Positions 55,876 to 64,000 of a DNA stretch of 64,000 nt are shown here, piece by piece. The DNA comes from Planctomycetota bacterium (lineage in GTDB: Bacteria > Planctomycetota > MHYJ01 > WSZJ01): NCBI GenBank assembly GCA_009773755.1, contig WSZJ01000014.1:19556-83555 (forward strand), read 5' to 3'. Each line of letters begins with the position of its first letter. The first letter of the stretch is position 1. A model generated the notes under the pieces. It did not search any database, had not been told where the DNA came from, and saw only the letters and a list, made by a program, of their open reading frames with translations. The position numbers and the translations under genes were made by a program.

Positions 55876-56571
55876 ATGAAGCGTATTGCAATCATCGCCG
55901 CGGTGGCGCTGCTGATGTGTGTTCAGGCGTTCGCCCAGACCGACGTGGCGCCCAAGCCCGGCGGCGGAGGCGCGGGTGGCGCGGGTGGGGGAGGAGCTCC
56001 GAAGGTGCCGCCGCCGCCGCTGTCGGTCGGCGTCGTGGACCTGAGCCGGATTTATGACAAGTGGGCGAAAGTGAAGGACTTCACGGACGACCTGGAGGTG
56101 CAGAAAAAGGACCAGGAAAAAGAGCTGGAGAAGATGGACAAGGAGATCAAGGAGAAGCTGACGATCCACGACACGCCCGGGATCAACATCAAGATCAAGC
56201 AGGCGGCGCAGCTCGAGATCGTGCAGCTGAAGGCGAAGGCCGAATTCATGATGAAGATGTGGAACGAGCAGGTGAAGCGGCTGCTGGACGAGGGGATCGC
56301 AAAGTTCTTCGACGAGATCCAGGCGGAAGTGGAGGTTTACGCGAAGGAGAACGGATACACGCTGGTCCTGAAGACGGAGACGGGGCCGCTCTCGGCGGAC
56401 GAGGACAAGTCGCGCGCCGCGGAGAAGATTGCGCGGAGAAACGTGCTGTTCTGCCACATCGGGCTCGACATCACGGACGACGTGCTTGCGAAGCTGGAGG
56501 AAAAGTACAAGAAGGAGAAGGCCGCGGGGCCGAAGGCGCCGGAGCCGCCGAAGGACGGGAACGGAAAGTAG
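55876..56571 (+). CDS. OmpH/Skp-like periplasmic protein
   Basis: A 231-residue protein with a signal peptide (IAIIAAVALLMCVQAFA), a Gly-rich spacer (about 28-40), then an OmpH/Skp-like helical hairpin (VGVVDLSRIYDKWAKVKDFT, KDQEKELEKMDKEIKEKLTI, WNEQVKRLLDEGIAKFFDEI). The Skp family chaperones outer-membrane proteins. The Lys/Pro tail (GPKAPEPPKDGNGK) is low complexity. AAGGAGA precedes the ATG. Followed by a terminator. Confidence 0.8.
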   Translation: MKRIAIIAAVALLMCVQAFAQTDVAPKPGGGGAGGAGGGGAPKVPPPPLSVGVVDLSRIYDKWAKVKDFTDDLEVQKKDQEKELEKMDKEIKEKLTIHDTPGINIKIKQAAQLEIVQLKAKAEFMMKMWNEQVKRLLDEGIAKFFDEIQAEVEVYAKENGYTLVLKTETGPLSADEDKSRAAEKIARRNVLFCHIGLDITDDVLAKLEEKYKKEKAAGPKAPEPPKDGNGK

Positions 56572-56601
56572 GGAGACGGGAGTCGGGAGTGAAAACGAAC
56601 A

Positions 56602-56627
56602 GGGCGCGGCTTTTGGCCGCGCCCTTT
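56602..56627 (+). terminator. Rho-independent terminator after the OmpH-like gene
   Basis: GGGCGCGGC (56602-56610) pairs with GCCGCGCCC (56616-56624) around TTTTG, followed by TTT. It separates this gene from the convergent topoisomerase genes. Confidence 0.85.
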
Positions 56628-56649
56628 CCTTTGACCGATGGATCGACAA

Positions 56650-57753
56650 CTAATCCAGGAAGTCCTTGTCCTTGATCTTCTTCGGCAGGTACTCCTCGGT
56701 GACGAACGAAATCCCGCGCTTCGAGAGCGCTTCCTGCTCCAGCTTGTAGCCCAGCTTCAGCATGTTGCGGATTTCCTTCTGCCAGGGCGTTTTCTGGAAC
56801 CACGGGTACTCGAGGAGCTGCTTGGCCCGCTTTATGTCCTCGTCGAGGAGCTTGATCGTGACATTGTCGGGGAGCTTGAAGCGTTCCTTGTCGAAGCTCG
56901 ACAGCCCGATGAATTTCGCGTGGGGGACCGCCATGCGCACCGACTCGTACGCGAGATTGATGGAGCCCTGCTTGACGACGCTGTAGATGTAATAGCCCCA
57001 CGGGTCGTTGTCGACGTAGGTGTAGAGCGGCAGTTTCAGCTCGTTCACCATCCGGTACAGCAGGCGCCTGAGCCCCCGCGGCGGCTGGCCTCCGCCGGTC
57101 ACGAGAATGCACTTGTGGGACTTCCAGAACTTGTCCTCGTTCAGCCTGCGGAACACGGCGTCTTTTTCGACCAGCAGGATGAACTTGGCGTCGCACCGTT
57201 TGAATTGAATGAAGTTCGGTTCGCAGATCGACGGGATCGACCATCCGCCCGAGCCCATCCTGCGGCCGTCGATCGTGTCGCCCGAGTCGCGAATCGTGAT
57301 CTCGCCGACGAGCGCGCCTTTGTTCGAAGCGTAAAGGCCGAGCTCTTCGCGAAGCGCATCGGCGGTGACTTCGAGATCCTCGATGATCGGGTCGCTCTCG
57401 TCCTGCTCGTCGAACGTGTTTTCCGAAGTTCCAGGGATCGTGGACTTGGACATGTAGTACAGGTCGCGGATGCTGACCGTCTTTCCCTCGTCGAGCACAT
57501 CCTTGCACTTCTCCGCGACCAGGAAGGTCTGCATGTACTTCTTCGCCATCCCGATGTTGAAGAATTCGCGCGCCTGTTTCGCCTTGCCCATCTCGATGAT
57601 CGCCTTCTTCGGATTGAAGTTGACGTTCGAGAGGTTGCGCAGCGGGATGTCGACGGAAGGGTTCTTCTGGCGCTTGATCTCGTCGATGGAGTCCTCGCCG
57701 AGGCGGGCGATGGACTTGAGGACGTGGTCGTTCTTCTTGATGCTCGCGATCAT
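56650..57753 (-). CDS. top6A: DNA topoisomerase VI subunit A (Spo11-like)
   Basis: A 367-residue protein. A winged-helix 5Y-CAP region holds the catalytic tyrosine in RDLYYMSKSTI (about residue 98). A Toprim domain follows: Glu in LLVEKDAVFRRL, LVTGGGQPPRGLRRLLYRMV, and the metal DxD in YVDNDPWGYYIY. Subunit A cuts DNA with two-base overhangs and stays bound through the tyrosine. The full family length is present. It lies 47 bp downstream of subunit B in the same operon. Topoisomerase VI is mainly archaeal and plant; bacterial copies are uncommon. Confidence 0.95.
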   Translation of the reverse strand: MIASIKKNDHVLKSIARLGEDSIDEIKRQKNPSVDIPLRNLSNVNFNPKKAIIEMGKAKQAREFFNIGMAKKYMQTFLVAEKCKDVLDEGKTVSIRDLYYMSKSTIPGTSENTFDEQDESDPIIEDLEVTADALREELGLYASNKGALVGEITIRDSGDTIDGRRMGSGGWSIPSICEPNFIQFKRCDAKFILLVEKDAVFRRLNEDKFWKSHKCILVTGGGQPPRGLRRLLYRMVNELKLPLYTYVDNDPWGYYIYSVVKQGSINLAYESVRMAVPHAKFIGLSSFDKERFKLPDNVTIKLLDEDIKRAKQLLEYPWFQKTPWQKEIRNMLKLGYKLEQEALSKRGISFVTEEYLPKKIKDKDFLD

Positions 57754-57800
57754 GGAATCCTCTTGAGGAAACCTGGGATGAAGGCGGTTACAACTCCCGG

Positions 57801-59690
57801 CTACTGCCCTTCGGGCTTGTCCTTCGGCACCGCGTCCTCGACGACGTGCACCGCTTCATGCACCTCCTGGATCGCGCCCTTCACCAGCCTGTCCGCCGCG
57901 GCGCTCTCGCGCTTCGCGATCTTCTGCAGCCAGTAATTGATCTTCGCAGCCTTTCCCTGGATCGCCTTCTCGTTTGTCTTCCGGATCTGCCCGCGATGCG
58001 TGATCCGCGCCAGGCTCGTCGCGAGTATCGCGGCGTATTTCTCGAAGATCTGCCGGCGTTTAGCGTCGCGCTCGGCATTCGCCTGCTGCCGGATGAACGA
58101 CCCGATCTTGCGGCCGACATCCTGGAGGGCGAGCTTGATCTCTTTTTCCACCTCGGGGTAGTTCGCGATCGCGTCCTTCGATTCGCTCGTGAACGGAACC
58201 CACACCGACGCGAAGTGGATGAACACCACCGCCGGGCCGATCGGCAGCGAGCCGCGCGGCTGCGAGAGGCCGTAGTTCTTCCACGAAGTGTCGATCGCCG
58301 CCTGGGTGATCGCGCAGGCCGACTGCTGGTAGAGAAGCGGCACGCGGTTGGCGTAGCGGAAGAGAGTCACCGGGTCGTCCGAGTCCATCCCTTCGCAATC
58401 CCACGCGATCGCCGCTTCCAGCAGGAACGGGTTCCCGCGGTACACGCTCGGCCGCCGCGTTGTGGCGACGTAGCATTTCGCCTTCACGGTCGCCTTCAGC
58501 CCCGCCAGGATCCGGTCCTCGCCGATCGGCGAGATGCAGTTCGTGGGGGGCGCCATGATCTTCGTGGCGTTGATCGCCTTGTACAGCGCTTCGGCTTCTT
58601 TGGGGCCGACCGACTGGACCCAGGTGTTCGGCGTGAGGCCGGCGGCGGTGAGGATCTCGTGTCCGACGCCCGTCGAAACGCGCGAGAAGTCGTTGCAGAG
58701 GAATCCCTGCATCTTCTTCTCGCCGGTCGACCGCATCATTTTCATCAGCGTCCCGAGCTCGACGCCGTACGGGTGCGGCTTGATTTCCTTCGGCGGCTCG
58801 GGGTTGGTCTGCACCTGCCGTTCGTACACCGTCTTTTCGCCCATCGGCGACAGGTACGTCAGCGTCACGTGCGGGTTCGCGATCGCCGTCTCGCGCAGGT
58901 ACTCGTCGACGCTCCGGCGGCCCTTCTCGTATTTCCCCTCGAACTCGATTTCAACGCGCGTGCCGTGATCTTTGTGCCACTCGGGCAGATCCTTCTCCGC
59001 CACGATCTCCGCCTGGTTCTTCGCCGTGTCCAGCGTCAACTCGCACTGGTACGCCTGCTTCTTCGCGCCCGTCCGCGTCTCGATTCTCACCGGCTGCCCC
59101 GTCGTAATCTGCGCGTACAGCCCCGCCGCCGAAATCCCGATCCCCTGCTGCCCGCGCGACTGCTTCATCGTGTGGAACTTCGACCCGTACAGCAGCTTCC
59201 CGAAGATCTTCGGCACCTGCGCCTTCACGATCCCCGGGCCGTTGTCCTCGACGATCATGCGGAAGCGCTCTTCGTGGATCATCCGGAGTTCGATGAGGAG
59301 GTCCGGCAGCGTCCCGGCTTCTTCGCACGCGTCGAGCGAGTTGTCGACGGCCTCTTTGACGGCGGTCATCAAGGCGCGCTTCGGGTTGTCAAAACCGAGA
59401 AGATGGCGATTCTTCGCAAAAAACTCGCTGACCGAGATTTCTCGCTGCTTCTTTGCCAGGGATTCGGCGGTCTGGGGGACATGAGAAGATCCGCGGCGTT
59501 TGGGAGCAGCGATTTCAACGGCGCCGTCGCCGGCGGCCGGCGCTTCGGCAACGCGGCCTTTCGCAATGACCGGTTTACCGCGCGTCTTCAGGGTCTTCGA
59601 CGCCGGCGCGCTTTCCGCCGAGGCGGGCTCGATCTTGTCCTGCTGCATCCGTTTCCCCTTCTTGAGGGCCTTGCCGGGCCGTTTTTTCAT
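57801..59690 (-). CDS. top6B: DNA topoisomerase VI subunit B
   Basis: A 629-residue protein from ATG 59690; a TTG at 59783 in frame would add 31 residues. The N-terminus is Lys/Ala/Pro-rich (about 1-80). The GHKL ATPase follows: [13 protein letters not shown] (N box), [10 protein letters not shown] (G1), [15 protein letters not shown] (G2). An H2TH-like section and a transducer domain ([20 protein letters not shown]) come next, and the chain ends in a charged tail. It dimerises on ATP binding and drives strand passage with subunit A. An inverted pyrimidine/purine tract lies just upstream. Confidence 0.93.
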   Translation of the reverse strand: MKKRPGKALKKGKRMQQDKIEPASAESAPASKTLKTRGKPVIAKGRVAEAPAAGDGAVEIAAPKRRGSSHVPQTAESLAKKQREISVSEFFAKNRHLLGFDNPKRALMTAVKEAVDNSLDACEEAGTLPDLLIELRMIHEERFRMIVEDNGPGIVKAQVPKIFGKLLYGSKFHTMKQSRGQQGIGISAAGLYAQITTGQPVRIETRTGAKKQAYQCELTLDTAKNQAEIVAEKDLPEWHKDHGTRVEIEFEGKYEKGRRSVDEYLRETAIANPHVTLTYLSPMGEKTVYERQVQTNPEPPKEIKPHPYGVELGTLMKMMRSTGEKKMQGFLCNDFSRVSTGVGHEILTAAGLTPNTWVQSVGPKEAEALYKAINATKIMAPPTNCISPIGEDRILAGLKATVKAKCYVATTRRPSVYRGNPFLLEAAIAWDCEGMDSDDPVTLFRYANRVPLLYQQSACAITQAAIDTSWKNYGLSQPRGSLPIGPAVVFIHFASVWVPFTSESKDAIANYPEVEKEIKLALQDVGRKIGSFIRQQANAERDAKRRQIFEKYAAILATSLARITHRGQIRKTNEKAIQGKAAKINYWLQKIAKRESAAADRLVKGAIQEVHEAVHVVEDAVPKDKPEGQ

Positions 59691-59800
59691 GGGAGCGGGG
59701 TAGAGCTTCCTCCAAGGTGTTTTCGGCGCGGACACGGGGGGAACTTGAGGGGGAGTGATAGTCGTCGGGAGAGTCGCTTGCAAGAGTTAGAGGTCAGCCG

Positions 59801-59934
59801 CCTTTCCCTTTCCCGTTCCCTTTCCCGCATGGCCCAAGTTTCGCGATCGATCGCACATGCAAGCCAGCCTGGCGGCGGGCGATGGCTGCGTCCTTTCGAG
59901 ACCTTCCCGAGGGCGGGAAAGGGAAAGGGAAAGG
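59801..59934. repeat. Pyrimidine/purine inverted repeat upstream of top6B
   Basis: The tract at 59801-59828 (CCTTTCCCTTTCCCG and on) is mirrored as the complement at 59913-59934 (GCGGGAAAGGGAAAGGGAAAGG). It lies between divergent top6B and the lipoprotein gene at 59980. Confidence 0.65.
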
Positions 59935-59979
59935 AACAGCCCGGTTGACTCACCCCGGTCTGCGCCTCAAACTCCCCCC

Positions 59980-60498
59980 ATGCGCCTCCTCCCCCTCGCT
60001 CTCCTGACCCTGTTGCTCCCCGGATGCTCCGGCTCCACCCCCCTCGTCGCCGAATACTCGCCCGAACGCCGCTTCGAACTCTCGACCGGCGACTGGCTGA
60101 AAAACGGCTCCCTCAAGCCCACCGAATCCTCCACCGGCCGCATCGACGACCTCGAGTCCGGCCACATCGTCGACATCATCGCCGGTGGCCACGACATTCT
60201 TCGCTTCCGGCGCAAAGACGAAATGGTCCAGCTCGCCGCCTGGGTCGAGGTCGATGCCGACGGCCACCTCATCTCCGCCTGGATGTGGGTCCGCGAATGG
60301 GGGACCGAAACGAAGTGGTTTGTGGGAAGCGCGGGGACGGGGACGTCGCGCGTCGACGAGCGCGATGACGACTCACTCGAAGGCTCGGTCGACCTGACGT
60401 TCCAGGGTCGCGGCGAGTCGCCTCGAAGCGGAATCACCGGGCCCTATGTGTTCCGGCTGAAGGGGGATTTCACCGTGAAGGCGCCGGGCGCCCGGTAG
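59980..60498 (+). CDS. Small lipoprotein, function unknown
   Basis: A 172-residue protein with a lipobox signal (LLPLALLTLLLPGC). The mature part is beta-rich (VAEYSPERRFELSTGDWLKN, LRFRRKDEMVQLAAWVEVDA, YVFRLKGDFTVKAPGAR) without recognisable family motifs. The start at 59980 was chosen for the lipobox; the frame is open further upstream through the inverted repeat. Confidence 0.6.
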   Translation: MRLLPLALLTLLLPGCSGSTPLVAEYSPERRFELSTGDWLKNGSLKPTESSTGRIDDLESGHIVDIIAGGHDILRFRRKDEMVQLAAWVEVDADGHLISAWMWVREWGTETKWFVGSAGTGTSRVDERDDDSLEGSVDLTFQGRGESPRSGITGPYVFRLKGDFTVKAPGAR

Positions 60499-60630
60499 TT
60501 CCCGCTCAAGTTCCGCGCCCGCCGCGCCGACGTACTCCTTTGCTCCCGGACGGGCGCTTCATGTCCCGGTTCCGCCGTGCGGCGGGGCCGGCGGGCGTGC
60601 GCGTGCCGTCCCCCCTCTCCGGAGCGCGCC

Positions 60631-61240
60631 ATGAACCAGCGAGTTGTCTTGGGGCTCCTGATTGCCGGGGGCCTGGGGATCGGATTGTTTGCGGCGGGCG
60701 AACGCGTCATGCGCTGCGCCGGGCGGCAGGGCGTGAAGGTCGCGGAGCCGCCGCGCGCGCGAGCCTGAGACGCCGGTGACGCTGGTGTCGGCGACGCCGA
60801 AGAAGCCGGAAGCGCCGACTGCGGTGCGGCAGGCCACCGTGGCTCTGCCCGCGGGCGCCATCGTGCGTTTCGAAGCACCGCCGCCAAGACCCGCGCCGCC
60901 GAAACCGCCGAAGGGCGCGCCCGTGATCGAGAAGCTCGCGGTATGTCTCGGCGTGAAGGACCGCAATCCGGTCGGCGAAACGACATCGGTTTCCGCAAAC
61001 GCGAACCGCGTGTACTGCTGGATGCGCGTCACGGGCGGGTCAGGGAAAAAAGTGCGGCCGATGTGGACGCTCAACGGCAAGAGCTTCGCCGGCGCCTGGA
61101 TGACGATCGGATCGAATTCGTACCGGACTTGGACGACGAAGCGAATCGACGCGGCGAACGTAGGAGAGGCAACGCTGGAAATCCAGGACGAGAAGGGAAG
61201 GGTGCTGGCGACGCGGGAGTTTGCGGTGGTCGCGAGATAG
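60631..61240 (+). CDS. Membrane-anchored DUF2914 protein, frameshifted
   Basis: One frame starts at 60631 with a transmembrane helix (VVLGLLIAGGLGIGLFAAG) and stops at 60768. Another frame carries a DUF2914 domain to 61240 (EKLAVCLGVKDRNPVGETTS, NRVYCWMRVTGGSGKKVRPM, SNSYRTWTTKRIDAANVGEA, EIQDEKGRVLATREFAVV). A one-base loss, or a CG-unit gain, in the GC repeat at about 60751-60762 joins them (PPRAEPETPVTLVSATPKKP, or with an extra Arg) to about 202 residues. DUF2914 domains sit in the periplasm; role unknown. Confidence 0.65.
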
Positions 61241-61272
61241 ATTGGAAACCGTCTTCTTGCTGACACGTAGTG

Positions 61273-61358
61273 CACGGAGTCCACGCAGATCACGGAGCAA
61301 GACAAGAAAGAAATTTGAGTATTTCTCCGTGACCTCCGTGCGCTCCGTGTTCTCCGTG
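61273..61358. repeat. CACGGAG-type inverted repeat
   Basis: CACGGAG blocks at 61273-61297 face CTCCGTG blocks at 61325-61358. It resembles the CCACAGAG element at 44053 in layout. It lies between the DUF2914 gene and the WD40 gene. Confidence 0.65.
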
Positions 61359-61432
61359 TAATTTCAGGAACTGGCACCACTCCCTCACCAGCCTGATTCC
61401 GGCCATAGTGCGCTGAAGCTGTCCAGGATAGC

Positions 61433-63829
61433 CTATCTGGTGCGCAGCCGTTCCATCGCCTCCGCGGCGGCGTTTCTGACCCTCGCCCAGGGAGCCTCGG
61501 CCTGCAGGCGCGCGAGCAGCGCCCTCGCCTTCGGCCCGTCCGCGCCGGGCGAAAGCCACTCCAGGATCATCACCCCGCGCAACCAGCCCAGCGCAGGCCC
61601 TCGCGCCGGCCCGCGCTCCCAGTCGACAAGGATTGCCTCGAGTCGCCCTTTCGCTTCCGCATCAGTCGCCTCGCCGCGCGCCGCTTCCAGGTCGCGCTGC
61701 GCCCTCGGACCCATTTCGCGCAGCTCCGCCTCCGCCTTGTCCCGCTTCTCCGGATCGTCGTCGCCCAGCTGTCGCACGAGCGGCGCAACCGTGGAGGCGT
61801 CGGCGCGCGCGAGCGCATCGAGGCGCGCCGTCAGGGCGGCAGCGCAGCCGGGGAGGGTGGAAGCTCCGAATGCCGCATCCCAGGCCTTTTCGGGATTCGG
61901 AACGCCGACGCGGTCGAGGAGCGCATCGAGCGGTTCGCCGCCGGCGGCCGGAGGCTTCGGGTCGCGAAGAAGTTTTTCGGCGTCCCAGACGAGCGTCGAG
62001 CCGTCGTCGAGGCCGGTCGCGATGCGCTTGCCGTCGGGGGACCATGCGACGCTTCGCGGCAGCGAGCGCAGTTCGACCGAGGCCAGCTCTTCCTTTTCCA
62101 TCCCGACTCGTCGGATCCGTAGGTACGGGCCGGAGATCTCGGCGAAGATCGGACGGTCGGGGCACATGGACAGGATGGCGGGGAGGCGAGCGAGTTCTAT
62201 TCCGGAGGCCACTTCGATCAGCAGTTCTCCCTCCGGCAACCGGGCCGACAGGAGGCGGCCGTCGCGCGAGATCGCCAGCGCGCCGAGGGCCTTTCCGGAC
62301 CGGACGCACGAAGCGCGTTTCCCACGCTCGATTCCAAATTCTTCGATGTCGCCGCTTCCGTCCGCTCGAAAGACCTGCCGGCCGTCGGGGCTGAATGCGA
62401 TGCCGCCTGGGGCGACGGTTTCGAAGCGGCCGCCCCATGGGTCGGCGTCGGCGGCGATGTCGTCGAGAATGGTTTCGGAGCCGGACTCGAGGTCTCGGAC
62501 GAGGAGGCGTCCTCCGTCGTAAGTCAGCGCGACAGATTTGCCGTCAGGGGACCATGCGAAAGCCTGCACGCCCCCGGCGTCGAAGGGGACCGCCGTTCCG
62601 TCGCGGGAATTCCACAGCGTGACGCTCTGCAGGTCGGGCATCCCGCGCTGTGCGTTCGAGACTGCGGCGAGTGTCGAGCCGTTCGGCGAAAACAGCAGCC
62701 TCTCGACGCCTCTGTCGGCGTTCCCCACGGCGCGCGGTTCGCCTCCCTCAGGTCGCCAGAGGTTGACAGTTCCGTCCTCGGAAGCCGTCGCCACGGCGCC
62801 GCCCGCGGCGATCGCCACGTGCACGACGGGCCCTGCATGGGCCAGGTCGCCGGTCAGCGATCCGTCCTCGTGGAGGCGCCAGCGGTCGAGTCTCCCGTCC
62901 TGTCCAGCGGCGTACAGCGTGCCATCGGCGCCGAACGCCACCTGGCGTTGGCCCATGGACATCATGACGCTCGTCACCCGCCCGACGCGCCGCTCCTGGC
63001 CGGTCGCCAGTTCGCGCAGGTGAATCTCCCCCGAAGAGTTGGTCCAGGCGATCGACTTCCCGCCGGGCCCCCACGCGACCGAGCGCACCCAGCTCTGTGT
63101 CACGACGATCTCGCGCGCCTCGCCCGTTTCCCCGTTCCAGATGTGCAGCGACCGGTCGTCGCTCCCGGTCACCAGATCCAGCCCGTCCGGCGAAAACGCG
63201 GCGGCCCGGACCTCGTCCTTGTGCCCGCGCAGGCTCGCGATCCGCGCGCCGGTTTCGGCGTTCCACAGCCGCGCCCGCTTGTCCGACCCTCCGGCGCAGA
63301 GCCGCTTCCCGTCCGGCGACCACGCGAGCGACGTCACGGTGTCGCGAATCCCCTTGTATTCGCGCACGAATTTTCCAGAAGCGACCTCCCACTCGACGAC
63401 GGAGCCCCACACGTACCCGGCCGCCAGGCGATCGCCCGCGGGCGAAAACGCCAGGCACCAGTACTCCTTCGTGTTCGCCTCGAGCGTCAGGCCTTTTTCG
63501 TCGCCGCCCAGCACCCACACCACCAGCCCCCCGTCTTCCCGCGCCGCCGCCGCCTTCGTTCCGTCGGCAGAAATCGCGACCGCCAGGACGTCCCGGTCCA
63601 TGCGGAAGCGCTTCACGTCCTTCCCCGTCCGCACGTCCCACACCGCAACGTCGCTTCCGTTCGCCTCGACCGCCCGAAATGCCTCCGGCGCCATCGCGAA
63701 GGCGGAGCGCGTGCCGACGCGTTTCATGAACGGCCGCCCGAGGCGCACGACGGCGCCCTCGGGAAGCGGGGCGTCCTCCGCGCGGCAGGCGAGGGAGAGG
63801 AGGAGGAAGGTAATGAGAAGGAGCTTCAT
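61433..63829 (-). CDS. Exported WD40 repeat protein with HEAT-like C-terminus
   Basis: A 798-residue protein. The start at 63829 gives a signal peptide (LLLITFLLLSLACRAE). A beta-propeller array of WD40 units follows (VTSLAWSPDGKRLCAGGSDK, ARLWNAETGARIASLRGHKD, LVTGSDDRSLHIWNGETGEA, VAIAAGGAVATASEDGTVNL), then a helical C-terminus (PLVRQLGDDDPEKRDKAEAE, ARVRNAAAEAMERLRT). This WD40/HEAT arrangement is frequent in planctomycete exported proteins of unknown role, probably protein binding. Confidence 0.88.
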   Translation of the reverse strand: MKLLLITFLLLSLACRAEDAPLPEGAVVRLGRPFMKRVGTRSAFAMAPEAFRAVEANGSDVAVWDVRTGKDVKRFRMDRDVLAVAISADGTKAAAAREDGGLVVWVLGGDEKGLTLEANTKEYWCLAFSPAGDRLAAGYVWGSVVEWEVASGKFVREYKGIRDTVTSLAWSPDGKRLCAGGSDKRARLWNAETGARIASLRGHKDEVRAAAFSPDGLDLVTGSDDRSLHIWNGETGEAREIVVTQSWVRSVAWGPGGKSIAWTNSSGEIHLRELATGQERRVGRVTSVMMSMGQRQVAFGADGTLYAAGQDGRLDRWRLHEDGSLTGDLAHAGPVVHVAIAAGGAVATASEDGTVNLWRPEGGEPRAVGNADRGVERLLFSPNGSTLAAVSNAQRGMPDLQSVTLWNSRDGTAVPFDAGGVQAFAWSPDGKSVALTYDGGRLLVRDLESGSETILDDIAADADPWGGRFETVAPGGIAFSPDGRQVFRADGSGDIEEFGIERGKRASCVRSGKALGALAISRDGRLLSARLPEGELLIEVASGIELARLPAILSMCPDRPIFAEISGPYLRIRRVGMEKEELASVELRSLPRSVAWSPDGKRIATGLDDGSTLVWDAEKLLRDPKPPAAGGEPLDALLDRVGVPNPEKAWDAAFGASTLPGCAAALTARLDALARADASTVAPLVRQLGDDDPEKRDKAEAELREMGPRAQRDLEAARGEATDAEAKGRLEAILVDWERGPARGPALGWLRGVMILEWLSPGADGPKARALLARLQAEAPWARVRNAAAEAMERLRTR

Positions 63830-63888
63830 GTAGCGCGAGTGTACTGCGCGGCGCGGCGGCGCGATCCGGCGCTTCAATGCCAAAATAA

Positions 63889-63910
63889 AAACCCCGGTTT
63901 CCCGGGGTTT
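63889..63910 (-). terminator. Rho-independent terminator of the gene at the window end
   Basis: AAACCCCGG and CCGGGGTTT form a stem around TTTC. On the minus strand it is followed by a T-rich tract (TTTTTATTTTGG), matching the minus-strand gene ending at 63930. Confidence 0.8.
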
Positions 63911-63929
63911 GGTTGAGTTTCCGTTTGCG

Positions 63930-64000
63930 TTACTTCTTCGCCGGCGCCGCCGCCTTCGCCGCCGGGGCTCCCGCCGCAGGCTTGGCTCCCGACGCCGGGG
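63930..64000 (-). CDS. C-terminal tail of an Ala/Pro/Lys-rich protein (partial)
   Basis: The minus-strand frame ends at TAA (63930-63932) after PASGAKPAAGAPAAKAAAPAKK. Only this low-complexity tail is inside the window. Such tails occur on ribosomal and DNA-binding proteins in this group, but the identity cannot be told. Confidence 0.5.
   Translation of the reverse strand, partial: PASGAKPAAGAPAAKAAAPAKK

Noticed and set aside
55719..55895. Longer start for the SNF2 gene
   Set aside because: The extra 59 residues cover the divergent promoter region and OmpH-like start and have no helicase-family similarity.
57801..59783. TTG start at 59783 for top6B
   Set aside because: The extra residues are Pro-rich without family similarity, and an ATG at 59690 is available; kept only as an alternative.
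1..64000. tRNA, rRNA or CRISPR arrays
   Set aside because: No tRNA-like cloverleaf arms, rRNA segments or regularly spaced short repeats were found by eye.

Overview
The window is GC-rich bacterial DNA that looks like a planctomycete or a close relative. The grounds are several giant Ser/Thr kinases fused to formylglycine-generating-enzyme-like (FGE/SUMF1) domains, a kinase with a long TPR tail, an ECF sigma factor of the type common in that phylum, WD40 and PDZ secreted proteins, a dockerin-bearing secreted protease, and a two-subunit topoisomerase VI. No rRNA, tRNA, CRISPR array, prophage or insertion sequence was seen.

Layout. 1-13 kb: the tail of a kinase/FGE gene, a metallopeptidase gene with an in-frame TGA, a terpene-cyclase-fold lipoprotein, a secreted CHAT (caspase-like) protein overlapping a membrane-anchored protein, two PDZ paralogues, an ankyrin protein, a molbindin, and a secreted metzincin-like/dockerin protein. 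13-36 kb: a kinase-TPR gene, an ECF sigma factor, a class III CoA-transferase, four more kinase/FGE genes (two tandem pairs), an esterase/M14/M6 triple-fusion hydrolase, a thioredoxin-like gene with an in-frame TGA in its CxxC motif, and a small MqsA-type antitoxin locus. 36-48.5 kb: one collinear block holding a secretin-N0-like lipoprotein, an ECF sigma factor, a FecR-type anti-sigma factor, an STN-like protein and type II secretion genes gspD-E-F-(G-like)-G-H-I-J, closed by a coiled-coil exported protein and a terminator. 48.5-64 kb: a GNAT acetyltransferase, an adenylate cyclase/ATPase/TPR regulator, a SNF2 helicase, an OmpH/Skp-like chaperone, topoisomerase VI A and B, two small exported proteins, and a WD40 protein.

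The main discovery candidate is a pair of probable selenoproteins. In two unrelated genes (28711-29553 and 1119-2075) a single in-frame TGA sits exactly where the first Cys of a CxxC motif is expected, giving U-G-Y-C and U-P-D-C. Each is followed at a suitable distance by a hairpin resembling a bacterial SECIS element. The thioredoxin case is very strong; the metallopeptidase would be an unusual selenoprotein. TGA is an ordinary stop elsewhere in the window.

Four other genes are broken by single-base shifts, at least three of them in homopolymers or short repeats, so some may be sequencing errors. Other unusual signals: an AT-rich 15-mer (CCGATGTTTTTATTT) found three times, each inside a minus-strand gene and in the same reading frame; an ~85-bp dispersed intergenic repeat; and a perfect 63-bp tandem direct repeat that carries the stop codon of the SNF2 gene.
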